Source of the DNA: Paragordius varius
Taxonomy: Eukaryota; Nematomorpha
Assembly (NCBI GenBank): GCA_964247055.1
Contig: OZ176056.1
Coordinates: forward strand, 2,604,001 to 2,668,000
Reading direction: 5' to 3'
DNA length: 64,000 nucleotides
Positions 38,438 through 50,038 of the stretch are shown piece after piece; the stretch's first letter is position 1; the number at the start of each line of letters is the position of its first letter. The notes beneath the pieces are model-generated. The model was not told the DNA's origin. It ran no database searches and saw only the letters and a list, made by a program, of their open reading frames with translations. The position numbers and the translations under genes are program-made.

Positions 38438-38559
38438 GGTGATTTTGAAAACAATTGGGGGAGTTTAAGATTTTTTAATGACTAAATAAATATACAAGGT
38501 GTAGACTTAAGTTATTACCGGTTTTACTAAGAGAAGACGTAACCAAAAATTATGCAGAC

Positions 38560-39420
38560 GATTAATTTGTTAGTTCTTTTGTTTTTCTACATTAAACTAC
38601 AAACACCCGTCAGCCAAAAGGTAGCAACTTGTTTTTATTATTCAGTAATCATGTCGAATTTAGTGCGTGAAAAAGAAAATTTGCAGCACGCCTCACACCA
38701 TCAGAAGAAAAAGGGCTGTTATAAATAATTATTTGCTGTTAGAAACATATGTTAAACATATTCTAGCACTTTGTAGGCTCATAACTGAGAGGATGCTAAA
38801 GTTGTAGATTTATTGAATAATGATTCAACTCAAACTTTACAATTATTGGCAGAAGCAATAAATGTACAATCAATAGTGACTAGCAATGAAATGGTTTTAA
38901 CACAATTAGGATAAACGTCAAATCAAAACTCGCAAAGTACAGCTTTCTACGAAAAAAGAAATTATTTTTACATTGTTAAGGGTGAAATAAATAGCCATTT
39001 GTAAATACAACTGGAAAAAATCGTACCTAATCAAGCCGATATCTACACCAAAGCTAATTTCGACATAAAAAACATGTTTGTTTGGTGAAAATGAACTATC
39101 TGAAACCCGATGACACTATTAATGCAAAGTCACAAAAAACAAATCAATAATTTGAACCATGTATTAATCAAAAAACAGTCAGAAGATAAAACAAAGTATT
39201 TAGTACATGACAATGTTACTTTATACACAGGAAAACCAGACTTTGAAATCGTTTTGATGGAATTGTTACGCATCCGCGAAACTCTTCTAACCTGGTGCCA
39301 TCTAACTAATATATCTTCACATCAATAGGACACACCTTCGCAGTGCAGCACTTCATAATTTTGAAGACATTGAAATATGGCTTAAAAAATAGTTTTCTCC
39401 GAAATACCTTTAATGCAATA
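38560..39420 (+). pseudogene. mariner transposase relic, plus strand
   Basis: Fragmentary reading with many stops. LLNNDSTQTLQLLAEAINV resembles the helix-turn-helix of mariner transposases. HDNVTLYTGKPDFE stands where mariners have HDNARPHTAK, and FEDIEIWLKK matches their C-terminal region. DNA-cutting activity is certainly lost. It is homologous in sequence to the N-terminal part of the opposing relic at 39540-40200. Confidence 0.6.
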
Positions 39421-39539
39421 TTATGAATAAAATTTGCTGTTATTTTAGAATATATATCTTTTAAAGGATATCAATTATTTATTCATCAAAGCGATTTTAA
39501 AGTGCCTTTCACTGGTATCGCTGTGCATGATGAACATTG

Positions 39540-40200
39540 TATATCAAAATACTTTATCTTGTCTTCTGGCCCATTTCAATTGTTTTCGATTTTTCATCAG
39601 GTTTGAAAAGTATATAATATACAATACCTTTCTGGTCACAACGCATCGTTTTCTTGCCGAAATCATAATAGAACGGCTTGGTGAGCCACGACTTTTTGCT
39701 TTGGATTACAAAATAAAGCCATCTCTCGAACTGATAATTATTTCTTATCGTAACGTTGAAGCAGGGTTTCACAAGTCATTTGCGATTTTTGATTTGACGT
39801 TATTCAAATTGTGTGGCTCTTTATTGAAGTATTTTGTGATACATTTTATGCTTTTGCCAATTGTGTTTAAATTTAATTGAATCCTCATCTAATTCGAACT
39901 TTAGCGCCATCTCAGTGGTGTGGTCTGCCAATCTTACATTTACATAAATCACAACTTTTCGCCATGTTTCATGTGCGTTAATAAATAGAGCATGTTCACC
40001 ATATATTTCTGACAGCAAACGGTTATTCTTAACAGCCTTTTTCTTTTTATGCCAATGCGTGCCGGAAATGTTCTTATTACAGTCGACATAATTAGTGATA
40101 GACGCTGGTTTATAGTGAACTTAACTAGTGGGTTTTTGTCGTTTAATGTCAGAAATGGGGTATGAATAAAAAATCGTCATATTACTTTTAGTTAACGTAT
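39540..40200 (-). pseudogene. mariner transposase relic, minus strand
   Basis: In minus orientation, WLYFVIQSKKSWLTKPF and KKTMRCDQKGIVYYILFKPD match the region around the first catalytic Asp of mariner transposases. Its 5' part (GCACGCATTGGCATAAAAAG...) aligns with the start of the 38560 relic (GCACGCCTCACACCATCAGAAG...). The two copies converge and have different lesions. Stops and missing parts make it non-functional. Confidence 0.6.
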
Positions 40201-40331
40201 TCTTAGTTAATCGGTTATAAATTATGACTTCTGGTTTATATCATAATATAATTCAAATGAAAGCATAGGGTTTAAAGTTATGCGTAGTAAATTATCCTAA
40301 TCGATGTTATAAAAACCTTTTTAGTTTAAAA

Positions 40332-40600
40332 CAGGGGTGCCAAGACAAATGGCTTCGCGGGCCGCATTGAAATATATATGGGCGCTCATGAATATTATAT
40401 TAAATATAAACACAAGACTGGAAAAGGAAAACGGAACGTAGCAATTTTTCGTTTTTGCTATTTGGATAGACTTATTTGGTGAAAATTACAGAATTATTAA
40501 TTTATTTATGATTTTTTAATCACATTATTGTAAATTATGGATTTCGAATTTTTCGTGAACCGCACACAAAGTCTCGAAGGGCCGCATGTTGGCCATGGAT
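40332..40600 (+). mobile_element. hAT-2 family MITE
   Basis: Starts CAGGGGTGCCAAGACAAATG with GCGGGCCGCATTG, and near the right end has GGGCCGCATGTTGG. These are the ends typical of short hAT elements. It has no transposase. Related copies are at 14870-15095 and 46429-46960. Confidence 0.75.
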
Positions 40601-40771
40601 TAAAACATAAGTTTAATTTCAACTTTTTTTATTTATGCATACAGCATTGAACGGAAAGCCGATAGAGAATCACAATCAGAAATAAATGATTTTATATTTA
40701 CCATGGTCAATTTTTAAAATAAATATTTTCCTTTTTTTATACAATCGAAAAATCCATTTTTAAAATGAATA

Positions 40772-41952
40772 CTATGTGGAACTGTTTAATAACAGTTTAC
40801 ATTTATGATAATGTAAAATAACGCAGCAGATAACGGGTAAAATATATCTTTCTCTATAAACTTTATATGACTTAACACATTTGTAATCAATATTTTTGTG
40901 AAGAGGTTCAAGCAGCACTGTAATTTTTAGGGGTTTTCGCAACGCGATCGTTTCCTGCTGAATATTATTCGATGAAATTCGTAATGCACTTTTGCGCAAA
41001 ATAAATGATAAAACATTCGATTCCTCGCGGCCTTGCAAAGTGTTAGGGGAATCAAGATAAAAAATTTGATATTTAAGTGAAAACATTTTGCATGTATGCT
41101 TGTAGGTAGATCGTCGAAGAGCTTTTTGTTTGTTGGGAAATAGATAATTTTTTGGAGTTAAATATGGAAATTGGTCACCATAATTTATTGTATGGTACTT
41201 TATGGTATAAAATGGGCTACTTAAAATTTGATTGCTTCCATTTAAGCATAATAATGGCGTTTGTTTCAGCCTCCTTGTATCACCACATTGATAATTTTTA
41301 TAATCTTTAGGGGTTGAATCTCGTTTGTTAGCAAGGGGAAAAATATAAGCGGTCTGACCAAATGGATGAAACGTATAAAGATCTGAATAATCCCATAAAT
41401 CACAAATGTTATATTGAGGCATCATCCAGTATGCATTCTTTGTAGCAACAACTTTCTTCGAGTTTAACGTTTCTTTATATGAATTCAATTTTGATTCTTT
41501 AGCAGTGATATCTTGGTCGGTAACAAATGTTTTTGGTTTATTTAAATTATTTGTAGAGAATGCTTTCTCATCAAGAAAATTTTCCGTTTTTAGGGTATGT
41601 TTTTCCAATTTTTGACCCCCAAAAATTTTTTGATAAAAATTGTTGCGATCTATTTTACGATTTATCAATGGTATGAGGTTAGCCGGGCTAACAAATCGAT
41701 TGGTATACAAATAAAAAAGGATAAAACACAAAACAACCATGACAAAAATTATAAGCAGAAAATATCCCAGAAACCCATTAAAATTGCCAACATTTAGCCT
41801 GTCATTCCTTTGATGCAGAGGAGAAGGTGGTACATTAAAATTGTGTAATTTGCCATGTGAAATACCGTTACATTCCTATTTTTATACAAACAAAAAAAAT
41901 AAAATTAAATATTTTATTCCAAACCAATAAAGATTACCCATTTCCCAGCCAT
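40772..41952 (-). CDS. predicted single-pass (type II-like) membrane protein, unknown
   Basis: Two exons: 41952-41938 (ATG, reads MAGKW) and 41875-40772, joined over a 62-nt intron with GTAATC donor and TATAAAAATAG acceptor. The protein is about 372 aa. After a short Asn-rich N-terminal tail, residues about 33-55 form a strong membrane helix (FLGYFLLIIFVMVVLCFILF). The rest is a polar domain of about 315 residues with scattered cysteines and an NGS sequon. There is no signal peptide, so the long part would face the lumen or outside if type II. Starting at the internal Met within the helix is possible but would lose half of it. I recognise no family. It lies 316 bp downstream of the zinc-ribbon gene on the same strand. 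Confidence 0.6.
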
Positions 41953-42268
41953 CTTACATTTAAAAAACGCGTTTTGAAATATTGGAAAACCTTTAGGTTT
42001 GAGCTAAAAAACAACTTTGGGGAAAATAAAATATATACTTTGATAGCCAGAAAAATTGTCCAAATCTTTTTAACATTGTGCGGGAATAACATGTGACAAG
42101 AATAGAGACCTATTATTAAAGAAAAATTAGATATTAAGCATAGTCTAAATTCTTAAACCATAGAAACGACTCCCCAGAGTTAGCTCTTTTTTAAAACCGC
42201 TAACTATTAATTCAACATTCAATCCATAAAACACAAACCCATTTAATTATTTTTGATAGTATAGTGCT

Positions 42269-43367
42269 TTAAAAATCAGAAGTTAAGGCATTTTTTAAAA
42301 CTGAATTTAAATTATTTGTGCCAATGAAATATCCAAAATTACCTTGATCTGCACAAGTTAAATGTTTGATTTTAAGCGTATTCCTTTTTTCACCAATGTT
42401 AGTTTGTTGCGCTTGGGGAAATAAATTAATTGATTCCCAAAAAGCATCTTTTTGGAACTGATGGCTACATTCCAAGTTTATCTTTTGTGGATAAAAATGT
42501 AAGGCTTTAGTAAATTTTTTTTACAATCTATTTCTATTCGCTTTAAAAAGTATAAAAAACGCACTTTATTATGAAGATGTTCTTGAATAATCACAAATGT
42601 TTTTCCATAGCTTTTAGGGACTTTTTTAAGAAGGGTGTGAGGAGCATGGCCAATATTTAAAATATAAAATGTTTGGCTTGAAATAGCATCCATCCATTTA
42701 TTAATACCGAGAAATTCCATATTCGATTCTTAGCAGGAATATTAAAGAAAATTAAATAATACTATTAAAATGGCTTTCTTCTGAATCATGAATATTAATT
42801 TTATCTCTGTCCTTATGAAAATATATTTTATTGTCTGATAAAGTGTTTGATGTTTCAAAATTTTTTGTCCGATTTTGCGGGTATTTGACATTAATTTTGG
42901 ATAAATTTAACCAATCTAAAATGTATTTGGTTAAGCTTTGCGGCTGTTTGATAGACAAAGTATTGTTTTCAAACTTTTTATTCGGAGAAAACTTATACAA
43001 AAAATAGTATGTATCAGTAAACTGATTCTGTAATTTCAATTCTTCCTGCGTTTTTAAATGGAATCGATCTAAGGGAATATATAATTATTACATTTATGAA
43101 ACAGTAAATTATCATGTTAAAGAGAAAAAAAAACTTTAAACCTACTTAAACAATAACATACTATACACCCATTTTGATATTTATCTAAAATAAGGATTAA
43201 ATCATTCCTTTGACACTTGGGACAGGCTCTAACTTTACAAAAGTTTGGTTGATGATTTTCTAAAAATTATTTGGCAATCAAAATAATAGTTTTAAACCCA
43301 TAAGCTCCTCAAGATCAAATACGTCTTTCTGTGACCCAAAAATAATGCTATAATTTCCAATCTTCAT
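42269..43367 (-). CDS. unknown zinc-ribbon protein
   Basis: Exons 43367-43298, 43259-43146, 43068-42763, 42728-42525, 42504-42269, giving about 309 aa. The introns are 38, 77, 34 and possibly 20 nt. The N-terminus (MKIGNYSIIFGSQKDVFDLEE) is followed by a ribbon-like Cys pattern, FC-x4-CPKC and 15 residues later CIVCYC, consistent with a zinc-binding domain at residues about 30-60. The remainder is polar with no recognised domain. For the last intron an alternative is a donor GTGCGT near 42564 with acceptor at 42484 (about 80 nt); both keep the frame. The ATG is only 102 bp after the METTL17 stop, on the same strand. Confidence 0.65.
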
Positions 43368-43469
43368 AATAAAACTTTTTAATATTAAAGAATAATGTAT
43401 CTAATAGAATGTTCCAAATTTATTAAGGTATAATAAAAAATAATGAGAATAATAATTCATTAATAAAAA

Positions 43470-46400
43470 TCAAGTATTTTCCGGTTTTGTCTCTATATAA
43501 TCTGGCAATTTTTGTGGTGTGTATATAAAATCTCCAAGTTTTGAGTATTTTATGCATTTGTACGTGGATCTATATAAATTAAAGTAATTTATAAAAATTA
43601 AGTATTAGAAAAGTGTAAAATCTTTTAATACAGTAAAAATTATAATTATACGGACAAAATGTAAAAATATAAAGAAAAATCTAAAAGGCAACCATAGTTT
43701 TTCAAACCTTAATATATCCTATTTAAATATTTAATTTTTATCGTATAATACTTAAATTGCTTGTGTTATCAATTTACAACTTTATATCCTACTTAATAGT
43801 TTGAAACAATGTGTCATCATTGTAAAAATTAAGATTCAAAAAGTCAATGGTTGTCTTTGACAAAAAAATATATGTCTCTATATTTTTACGTTTTGTCCGT
43901 ATAATTTCAATTTTTACTTTTTAATATTTATTAATAAATCGTAAATTAAAACTAAAAGTAAAAAAAACCTTTCACAATTCGATTTAGTAGCTATAAAATC
44001 TTGAATTTCTCCTTGAGGCGTGCACATTCTACAGTGGCTATGACCATGCCTTAATAAAACAGGTGCTACTATACGGTTTAATTGATGTTCTTCAACTATC
44101 AAATAAATAAAATTTGTTAAAAATGAAATTTATATATAATTAAACATGTCCTAAATTATGGTAAATACTACATGCAATAATATCATTGATTTGTGCTTGT
44201 TACTTATATTAACTAAACTTTTCAAGGGTTTATATGGTAAAAAGTTTTTTTATTACATGCTCACCAATTATTTAGTAATATTTCAAAATAAAATATTAAG
44301 CATTTAAAATATTTTATAGTCAAATTAAAAAACTAAACAAAAATATCCTAAAATGTAATCTTAATTGATTTAATCATTGGTTAAATAAAAATAAAAAAAC
44401 ATTTTTTTTATTTAAAAAAATCAAAATTTTCGTGAAAAAACATATTTACTTTTTTTTCAATAACATTATTTAGTTGAAGCTTTTTATGCGCACATAAAAA
44501 TATCGGATAAAGTATTTTAAGGCAATAAAAAAACGATTAAAAAATTATAAATTTTACTGGATATATACTGCTCTCTATTTATAAATTATTTTAAATAAAA
44601 AAATTTAATCAAAAAATATGAATATTTTAAATAAAATATCTAATAAAATAAAATATTTTTACCTCCTGGCGTTTCATTCGGATCACAAATTTCAAAGACA
44701 ACATATGAATATGGTTCTTGTAAAACCTCATCACGAGTAGGCTAAATATACATATATATATATATATATATTATTTATGCAAAAAAGTTAAAATATATTT
44801 TTTAAAAAATTAATATATTTATAAATAATTTTATTATTTAAGTAAAAGAAGTTTTTTTAGTAAACAACAAACCAAACATTCAACTCTTTTTCGGACCATA
44901 TATAAAAATCACTGATATTCATATAAATAGGTTATATATTATCCTATATTTTTTACCATAAAAAATATTATATGGGAAATTATATTTCATACAATTTAAT
45001 TTTAAAAATGACACTTTATTATCAATCTAATCGATAAGTATGGGTCAACTCATAATTATTAAATTGAAAAGTAATTTCCATATTTACATAAAAATAATTA
45101 AGAATCAACATTAATATCCCTAAAAATAAATAATTACCCAATTTAAAAATTTAAAATTAAAATTCATATGATAGAAATAAATTAAACCAATTTACATTAA
45201 AAAAGCTGGTTAAAAAACAGTAAAAACATTTTAAAATTAAAAAAAACCTCAACAATTTTTAAAGGCTTATATTTAACGGTAAAGGCACATGGAGAATTGC
45301 GTAATATAGATTGGGGTCGGGGACATTTGAACTGAGAATGTGGACACTAAAATTTTATTTTATGCATTATATAAATTTTATAATTAATAAAATTGGAAAA
45401 CTAAAACAATAAACTAAAGTTTTTTTTATTAAGAAAACCAATTTTTTGAGTTTTAGGGTTTCAAGAAATATACAATATATCCCCCAGTTGTATTCATTTA
45501 TTATTAAAAAATTATGTAAATTAATATTTTGTGTTTTTTTAAAATAATCAATTAAGTTTTAAGCTTTGTGGTAAAAATTTTACTTATACAGTAAAAAATA
45601 TAGTCATATAGAAAGTAGCTAACAAGTAAAACTCATTTTTTTTTGAAAAAAATATTTTTTAATTGTTAAATAATTTATATGATTACAGTATTGTGATATA
45701 TATAAATTGAGTGTCTATGAAAATTATTTTCTTAATTTAAAAATTGGTTTTTCTTATGGTTTCATTTCAAAATTTAACGTTTTTTTAGAAAAATATATTT
45801 AACAAAAAATAAATCAAAATTCGTATCTTACAGGGGCAAGAATTTTGAGGCTAATATTGTTGAAATTTGATTTATTGCTTTTCTTCACCTAATCATAGGG
45901 TAAAAAATATAATTTTATAAAGATTATCAATAAAATTTATTATTAAAAAAACTTCATATTTTACCAAATTTAAAATGTATTTTCTGGCTTGCAAAATCGT
46001 TTCGAAACCCAAGGAGGACCCATATTCAACAAATATCTATAATAATTTACACATGCGATATGTAAAAAAAGTTATTTAAAAAGATTAGAACTACACAATG
46101 CAAATTTGATTTTAAAATAAAAATTAATTCCTTGAACAGATTAAATATAAATCTAAATAATTTTTTTGATTTTATTAAAAAAACGTAAACATAGCCAAAA
46201 AACTATAAAATTTACATAAAAAAGCCACAATTTGTATAAATTCCTCAAGGTTATTTGAAAAGTGTAATAGATTAATACGTACAAATTCTAATATATTTTA
46301 AGATCTTAAAAATAAAAAATAAAATAATAATTATTAATCAGAGTCAGTAATACATTACTAAAAATAATATTCAAACTAAAAAGATTACCATATAATATAA

Positions 46401-49400
46401 AATAGAATAATTTTTTCTCATATAACTCACCAACACAAATGGCTTTGCGGGCCGAATTTGATATATACCATTATCAAATTCAACCTTGAACAATTCAAAT
46501 TCACCCCCAAATAAATTCTGTGTTTTCGGGCTTAAATGACTCATTATTAATATAAAATATATCTTGATGGCTTAGTTTATTATTTTTTCAGGATTATTTT
46601 AATTACAAACAAAATTTCATCTTTTAAAAATATAAAAAAATATAAGTGGTTTTTAATCTTAATAAACACACATAATTTATTTTAAAAGGATGAATTTAAA
46701 TTGTTATAGGGTGAATATGAAGTGTAAATGGTAAAGGGCATATATAATAAATTTATTACATTTCAAACATAAAACTGTAGAATGCTAACGTAATACTACA
46801 AAATTTTCTTCTAATTCTTGCCAATTAGATAAAAACTTATTTCAAAAATTTTTTAAAATATTTCAATTTTGTTAAAGTTTTAAGAGCTGATTATTATTTT
46901 GCAAATTATGAATTTTCCAAATTCTTTCGAGGGGCGGACAACATAAAGTCTCAAAAGCAATCTTTGATTTAACTATTACACATAAAAAAATTACAAAAAA
47001 AAAATTTACCAAATATTTTGAAGTTAGGGTTAAAAGTTTTTCAATAACCCGCTTCCGTTTTGTATTATTTTCCACGTCTAACAGGGAATGTGCACACACC
47101 ACTAAATCATATTTTTTCTATAGAATAAAAAAGGTTAATTAAAATTGATTGGGAAAATCATAATTTTCTTTTAAATTATAATTATTTAAAATGTTAATAA
47201 TTTTGTGTAAAATAAATTACTATAAAATATTTAGGATTTACTTGTCTTGTATCGATAAAATATCTAAAACAATCAAGTCAAAATCATAAAATATATATTG
47301 TCAGTGAATCAATCAAAATAAATCTAACCAAATATACTGGTTTTTTATAGTTTTAATTAAAATATATAAATATAAGATAAAAATTAATGAATAATTGTTA
47401 AATTTCACATTTTTTAACCTAAAATTCTTAACATATTAATTTGAACCAACTGATAAACATATGTATAAAAATTTGGTTTTAAACCAATAAGCCCGACCCA
47501 AAAAAACATTTATACAATGCGAAACAATAGTTACAATAAAAAAATTTAAAATAATAAATAAATTACATATTTTTACTTTCAATTTTAAATATTTTTTATC
47601 GAAAAAACAACTGTTACAGGTGACAATATTATTTTTTTTTCATGTCAAAATATTTAAATCCTGTTAAATTTTTGTAAAATATTTTTCTGTTTTATTTTTT
47701 TTCGAATTCATAAATAGCACTTATATAAGTATAAAATATGAATAAATAGGCATAAATGTTGACATATATACTATGTATAAGGATTCAAAATCATATATAA
47801 TAAAATAAACCAACATTCAAATGGATTGATTTTATAAAATACTTTTTGTATCGTTTAGAAACTGCGGTTTTAATTATAACCAAACGGGTTTAAACAAGTA
47901 TTACTTTTTCTAAAGTAATGAATATAATTTTGACAAATTGAAATTAGGGTTTCATAATAAACAAGTACTTTTATCCTTAATTTTATAGCAAATTATAAAA
48001 ATTGGTTCAAACAAAGTTAAAAACAGTTTAATTACCTTTTTAACTTGATTTAAGTAGATTTTTTTAGAATTTAATTAGAAAGAAGTTTTGAAGAAGATGT
48101 TAAATTTTTTTAAAACAAAATTTTATTTAAAAAACTTTTTTAGTAAATTTTCAACCATAGTTTTTTTTCAAAAGAACCACACAATATATTATAAACTTTC
48201 GTCTTAAAAATTTATCAATTTTAAAATAAATCATGCCTGAACCGATGAAGGCAACATTGTTCTGTACGCAATATATTCTCCACAAAGGCCAGCATTTCGA
48301 TTTGAAAATTGATTGTTAGTTGAGTTAAAGATAAGTGATCTACCCAAATCTCTTAAATAGTAATTCGATTCCACCAACATATGGAGTTGGGGATAATCTA
48401 AACCCCACACGGAATGTGCTGCCCTTAAATCATAAATGTTATAAAATTTATAAGCAAAAATTTTTAAAAAAATGGAAATATTTGACAAATTTAATGTTTA
48501 AAAGGCGAATAATAATAATGCTTTTGCGAATATAAATTAATTTTAATGATTGCCATATAATATTGATTCTATAACATTGTAAAAATTAATTAAATATAAT
48601 ATGCAGGATGCTTTTTAATAATTGCTAATTTCACACTATAATTAGGCAATTTGCAACACAACACAGTAGTATATGGAAAAAGCAACAAAATGTTGAATAA
48701 ATAATTGATTCCTTTCTTTTTTTCCATACACTACTGTGTTGCAAATTGTCCCACTATAGTGTAAAATGAGCAATCATTTAATTGCATATTGTAAAAGTAA
48801 AATTTTTGAGCGGTTTAAAAAATTAAATTAAAAAGATGAGCAGAAAAACTTTTACGTATTTAAATTTATTTAAATTTCATAGATGGAATAAACTAATTCC
48901 CATAATGATCTCTGAGGGTAATAATTTAACATTCAAAGATTGTTAAAACTATGTGTTCCAATAAAAATTTAAAAGGTGCATGTTAACTAGCAGCTGATTA
49001 GTATATATGCCCTGTTTATTTTATCATAAGTCCTTTTTTTAATTTTTTTGATGATGAGTATTAATATAAATGCCATCTCAAATGAAAAAATATATACAAT
49101 AGCGTATGGCATAAAATATTATTAGTCTATAAAAGAATAATAAAATGTTTTTTAAAAAACAAGCCTAGTTGTGTATATATATGTCCATATAATTTCCTTT
49201 TACTCTTTTATGGACTAATATTGTTTTATGCCATACGCTCCTGTAAAAAATGTTGTTTTTATATTAAAAAATAAATAATATATTAAATTAATTTACCAAA
49301 AGGTAGAACCTAAACCAGATCCGAAATCCAGCAAACTATGTGGCCGGTATAAAGGGCGACGTAAATTTAACTAAAAAATTTTTAAAATTTTATGTAAACC

Positions 49401-49988
49401 TCCTTAAAAATTTTGACAAGGACGGCATAATTTGGAGACAATTTAGCTGCTAAATACATCAAACCAAGTTTCTTTTTATACCTAATATTCTTTAAACTAA
49501 ATCACTTTATATTGATGTTAAGTTGATCTGGTTTATTTTCATTTAATATTTGATTGGCTAAATGCAATGGGAGTGGTACATCTTTGTGATTAATCACTAA
49601 CGAATCAGAATTAGATATATTATTGTCGGTGTTAGTACTTATATCATATGAATCAAATATTAAATTTTCCGTATTATTTTTATCTTTATTTGTATTTGGA
49701 AAATAATTTCTTTTATTCAATTGATCTGTTAATAATTTAATTTCTGTTTTATAGGTTGAAGGCCGAAAATTGTATTCTAAATTATGTATTGAGAATTATA
49801 CGTTCACACAAAAGTTTAGCGTTATATTCTAATAACAAGGGTGGAATTATGAAATCTTTATAAATTAATCGCTGTAAATATCTGTTATTTTGTTTTGGAT
49901 ATGTTGATGAAATGGAAATCGGCTCTTCCCTTACAACAGCTTGTAAAGTGGTAGAAAAGCGTTTGAAAGACTTCAAAGTTTTAAACAT
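43470..49988 (-). CDS. METTL17: METTL17/Rsm22, mitochondrial small-ribosomal-subunit assembly factor
   Basis: Twelve exons (minus): 49988-49802, 49776-49506, 49481-49400, 49370-49297, 48423-48243, 47117-47010, 46036-45965, 45888-45832, 45331-45248, 44741-44663, 44095-43969, 43569-43470; about 473 aa. The human protein is 456 aa. The N-terminus MFKTLKSFKRFSTTL looks like a mitochondrial presequence. The SAM-binding-like core is SLLDFGSGLGS, then WAAHSVWGLD (human DFGSGTGSVTWAAHSIWG). It continues YDLVVCAHSL, FVEYGSSLGFETILQARKYI, and the C-terminal Cys motif HCRMCTPQGE and YKCIKYSKLGDF (human HCHLCCPDG, YRCARVSSWGDL). The family binds the 12S rRNA particle in mitochondria and carries an Fe-S cluster. 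Introns 1-3 are 25, 24 and 29 nt; the later ones are 76-1125 nt. It is divergent from ELP1. Confidence 0.93.
43631..43920. mobile_element. MITE-A copy in the last METTL17 intron
   Basis: Starts CAGTAAAAATTATAATTATA after TA and ends CAATTTTTACTT. It fills most of the 399-nt intron before the final METTL17 exon. Confidence 0.8.
46429..46960 (+). mobile_element. hAT-2 copy split by a nested MITE-B
   Basis: The left part has CAAATGGCTTTGCGGGCCGA and the right part resumes with ACATAAAACTGTAGAATGC...TTGCAAATTATGAATTTTCC, as in 40332-40600. MITE-B (46465-46732) sits between them, so MITE-B inserted later. It lies in a METTL17 intron. Confidence 0.7.
46465..46732. mobile_element. MITE-B copy 4 (nested)
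   Basis: ATACCATTATCAAATTC and TTCACCCCCAAATAAATTC on the left, GTGTAAATGGTA on the right. It is inserted into the hAT-2 copy. Confidence 0.75.
48613..48775. mobile_element. short inverted-repeat element (family C)
   Basis: Arms of about 65 bp: TTTGCAACACAACACAGTAGT against ACTACTGTGTTGCAAATTG, with outer blocks TTCACACTATAATTAG/CCCACTATAGTGTAAAATG. Related inverted blocks are near 26070-26240 and on either side of the MITE-B at 52374 (GACACAGTAGAG / GCTACTGTTTTG). It lies in METTL17 intron 4. Confidence 0.65.
49095..49245. mobile_element. short inverted-repeat element (family E)
   Basis: Arms of about 40 bp: TAGCGTATGGCATAAAATAT and TATTGTTTTATGCCATACGC. It lies in METTL17 intron 4, 52 bp from an exon. 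Confidence 0.65.
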
Positions 49989-50038
49989 GATAAATGGGCC
50001 ACGTTCTGGCACATTCATATTATCAGGAAAAAGAGCAC
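49989..50038. promoter_or_regulatory. shared METTL17/ELP1 start region
   Basis: Only 50 bp lie between the two divergent start codons (49988 minus, 50039 plus). Any promoter and both 5' UTRs must overlap these bases or the opposite gene's coding sequence. No TATA-like element or other motif stands out. Confidence 0.6.

Noticed and set aside
39821-40018. Apparent small genes on the minus strand at 39554-40018
   Set aside because: They are fragments of a mariner transposase relic, shown by DNA similarity to 38640-38900 and by the KKTMRCDQKGIVYY motif.
41772-41952. Joining the membrane-protein exons to the zinc-ribbon gene as one transcript unit
   Set aside because: The zinc-ribbon frame ends in a stop at 42269, and the membrane protein has its own ATG exon at 41952. 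No in-frame splice bypassing the stop was found.
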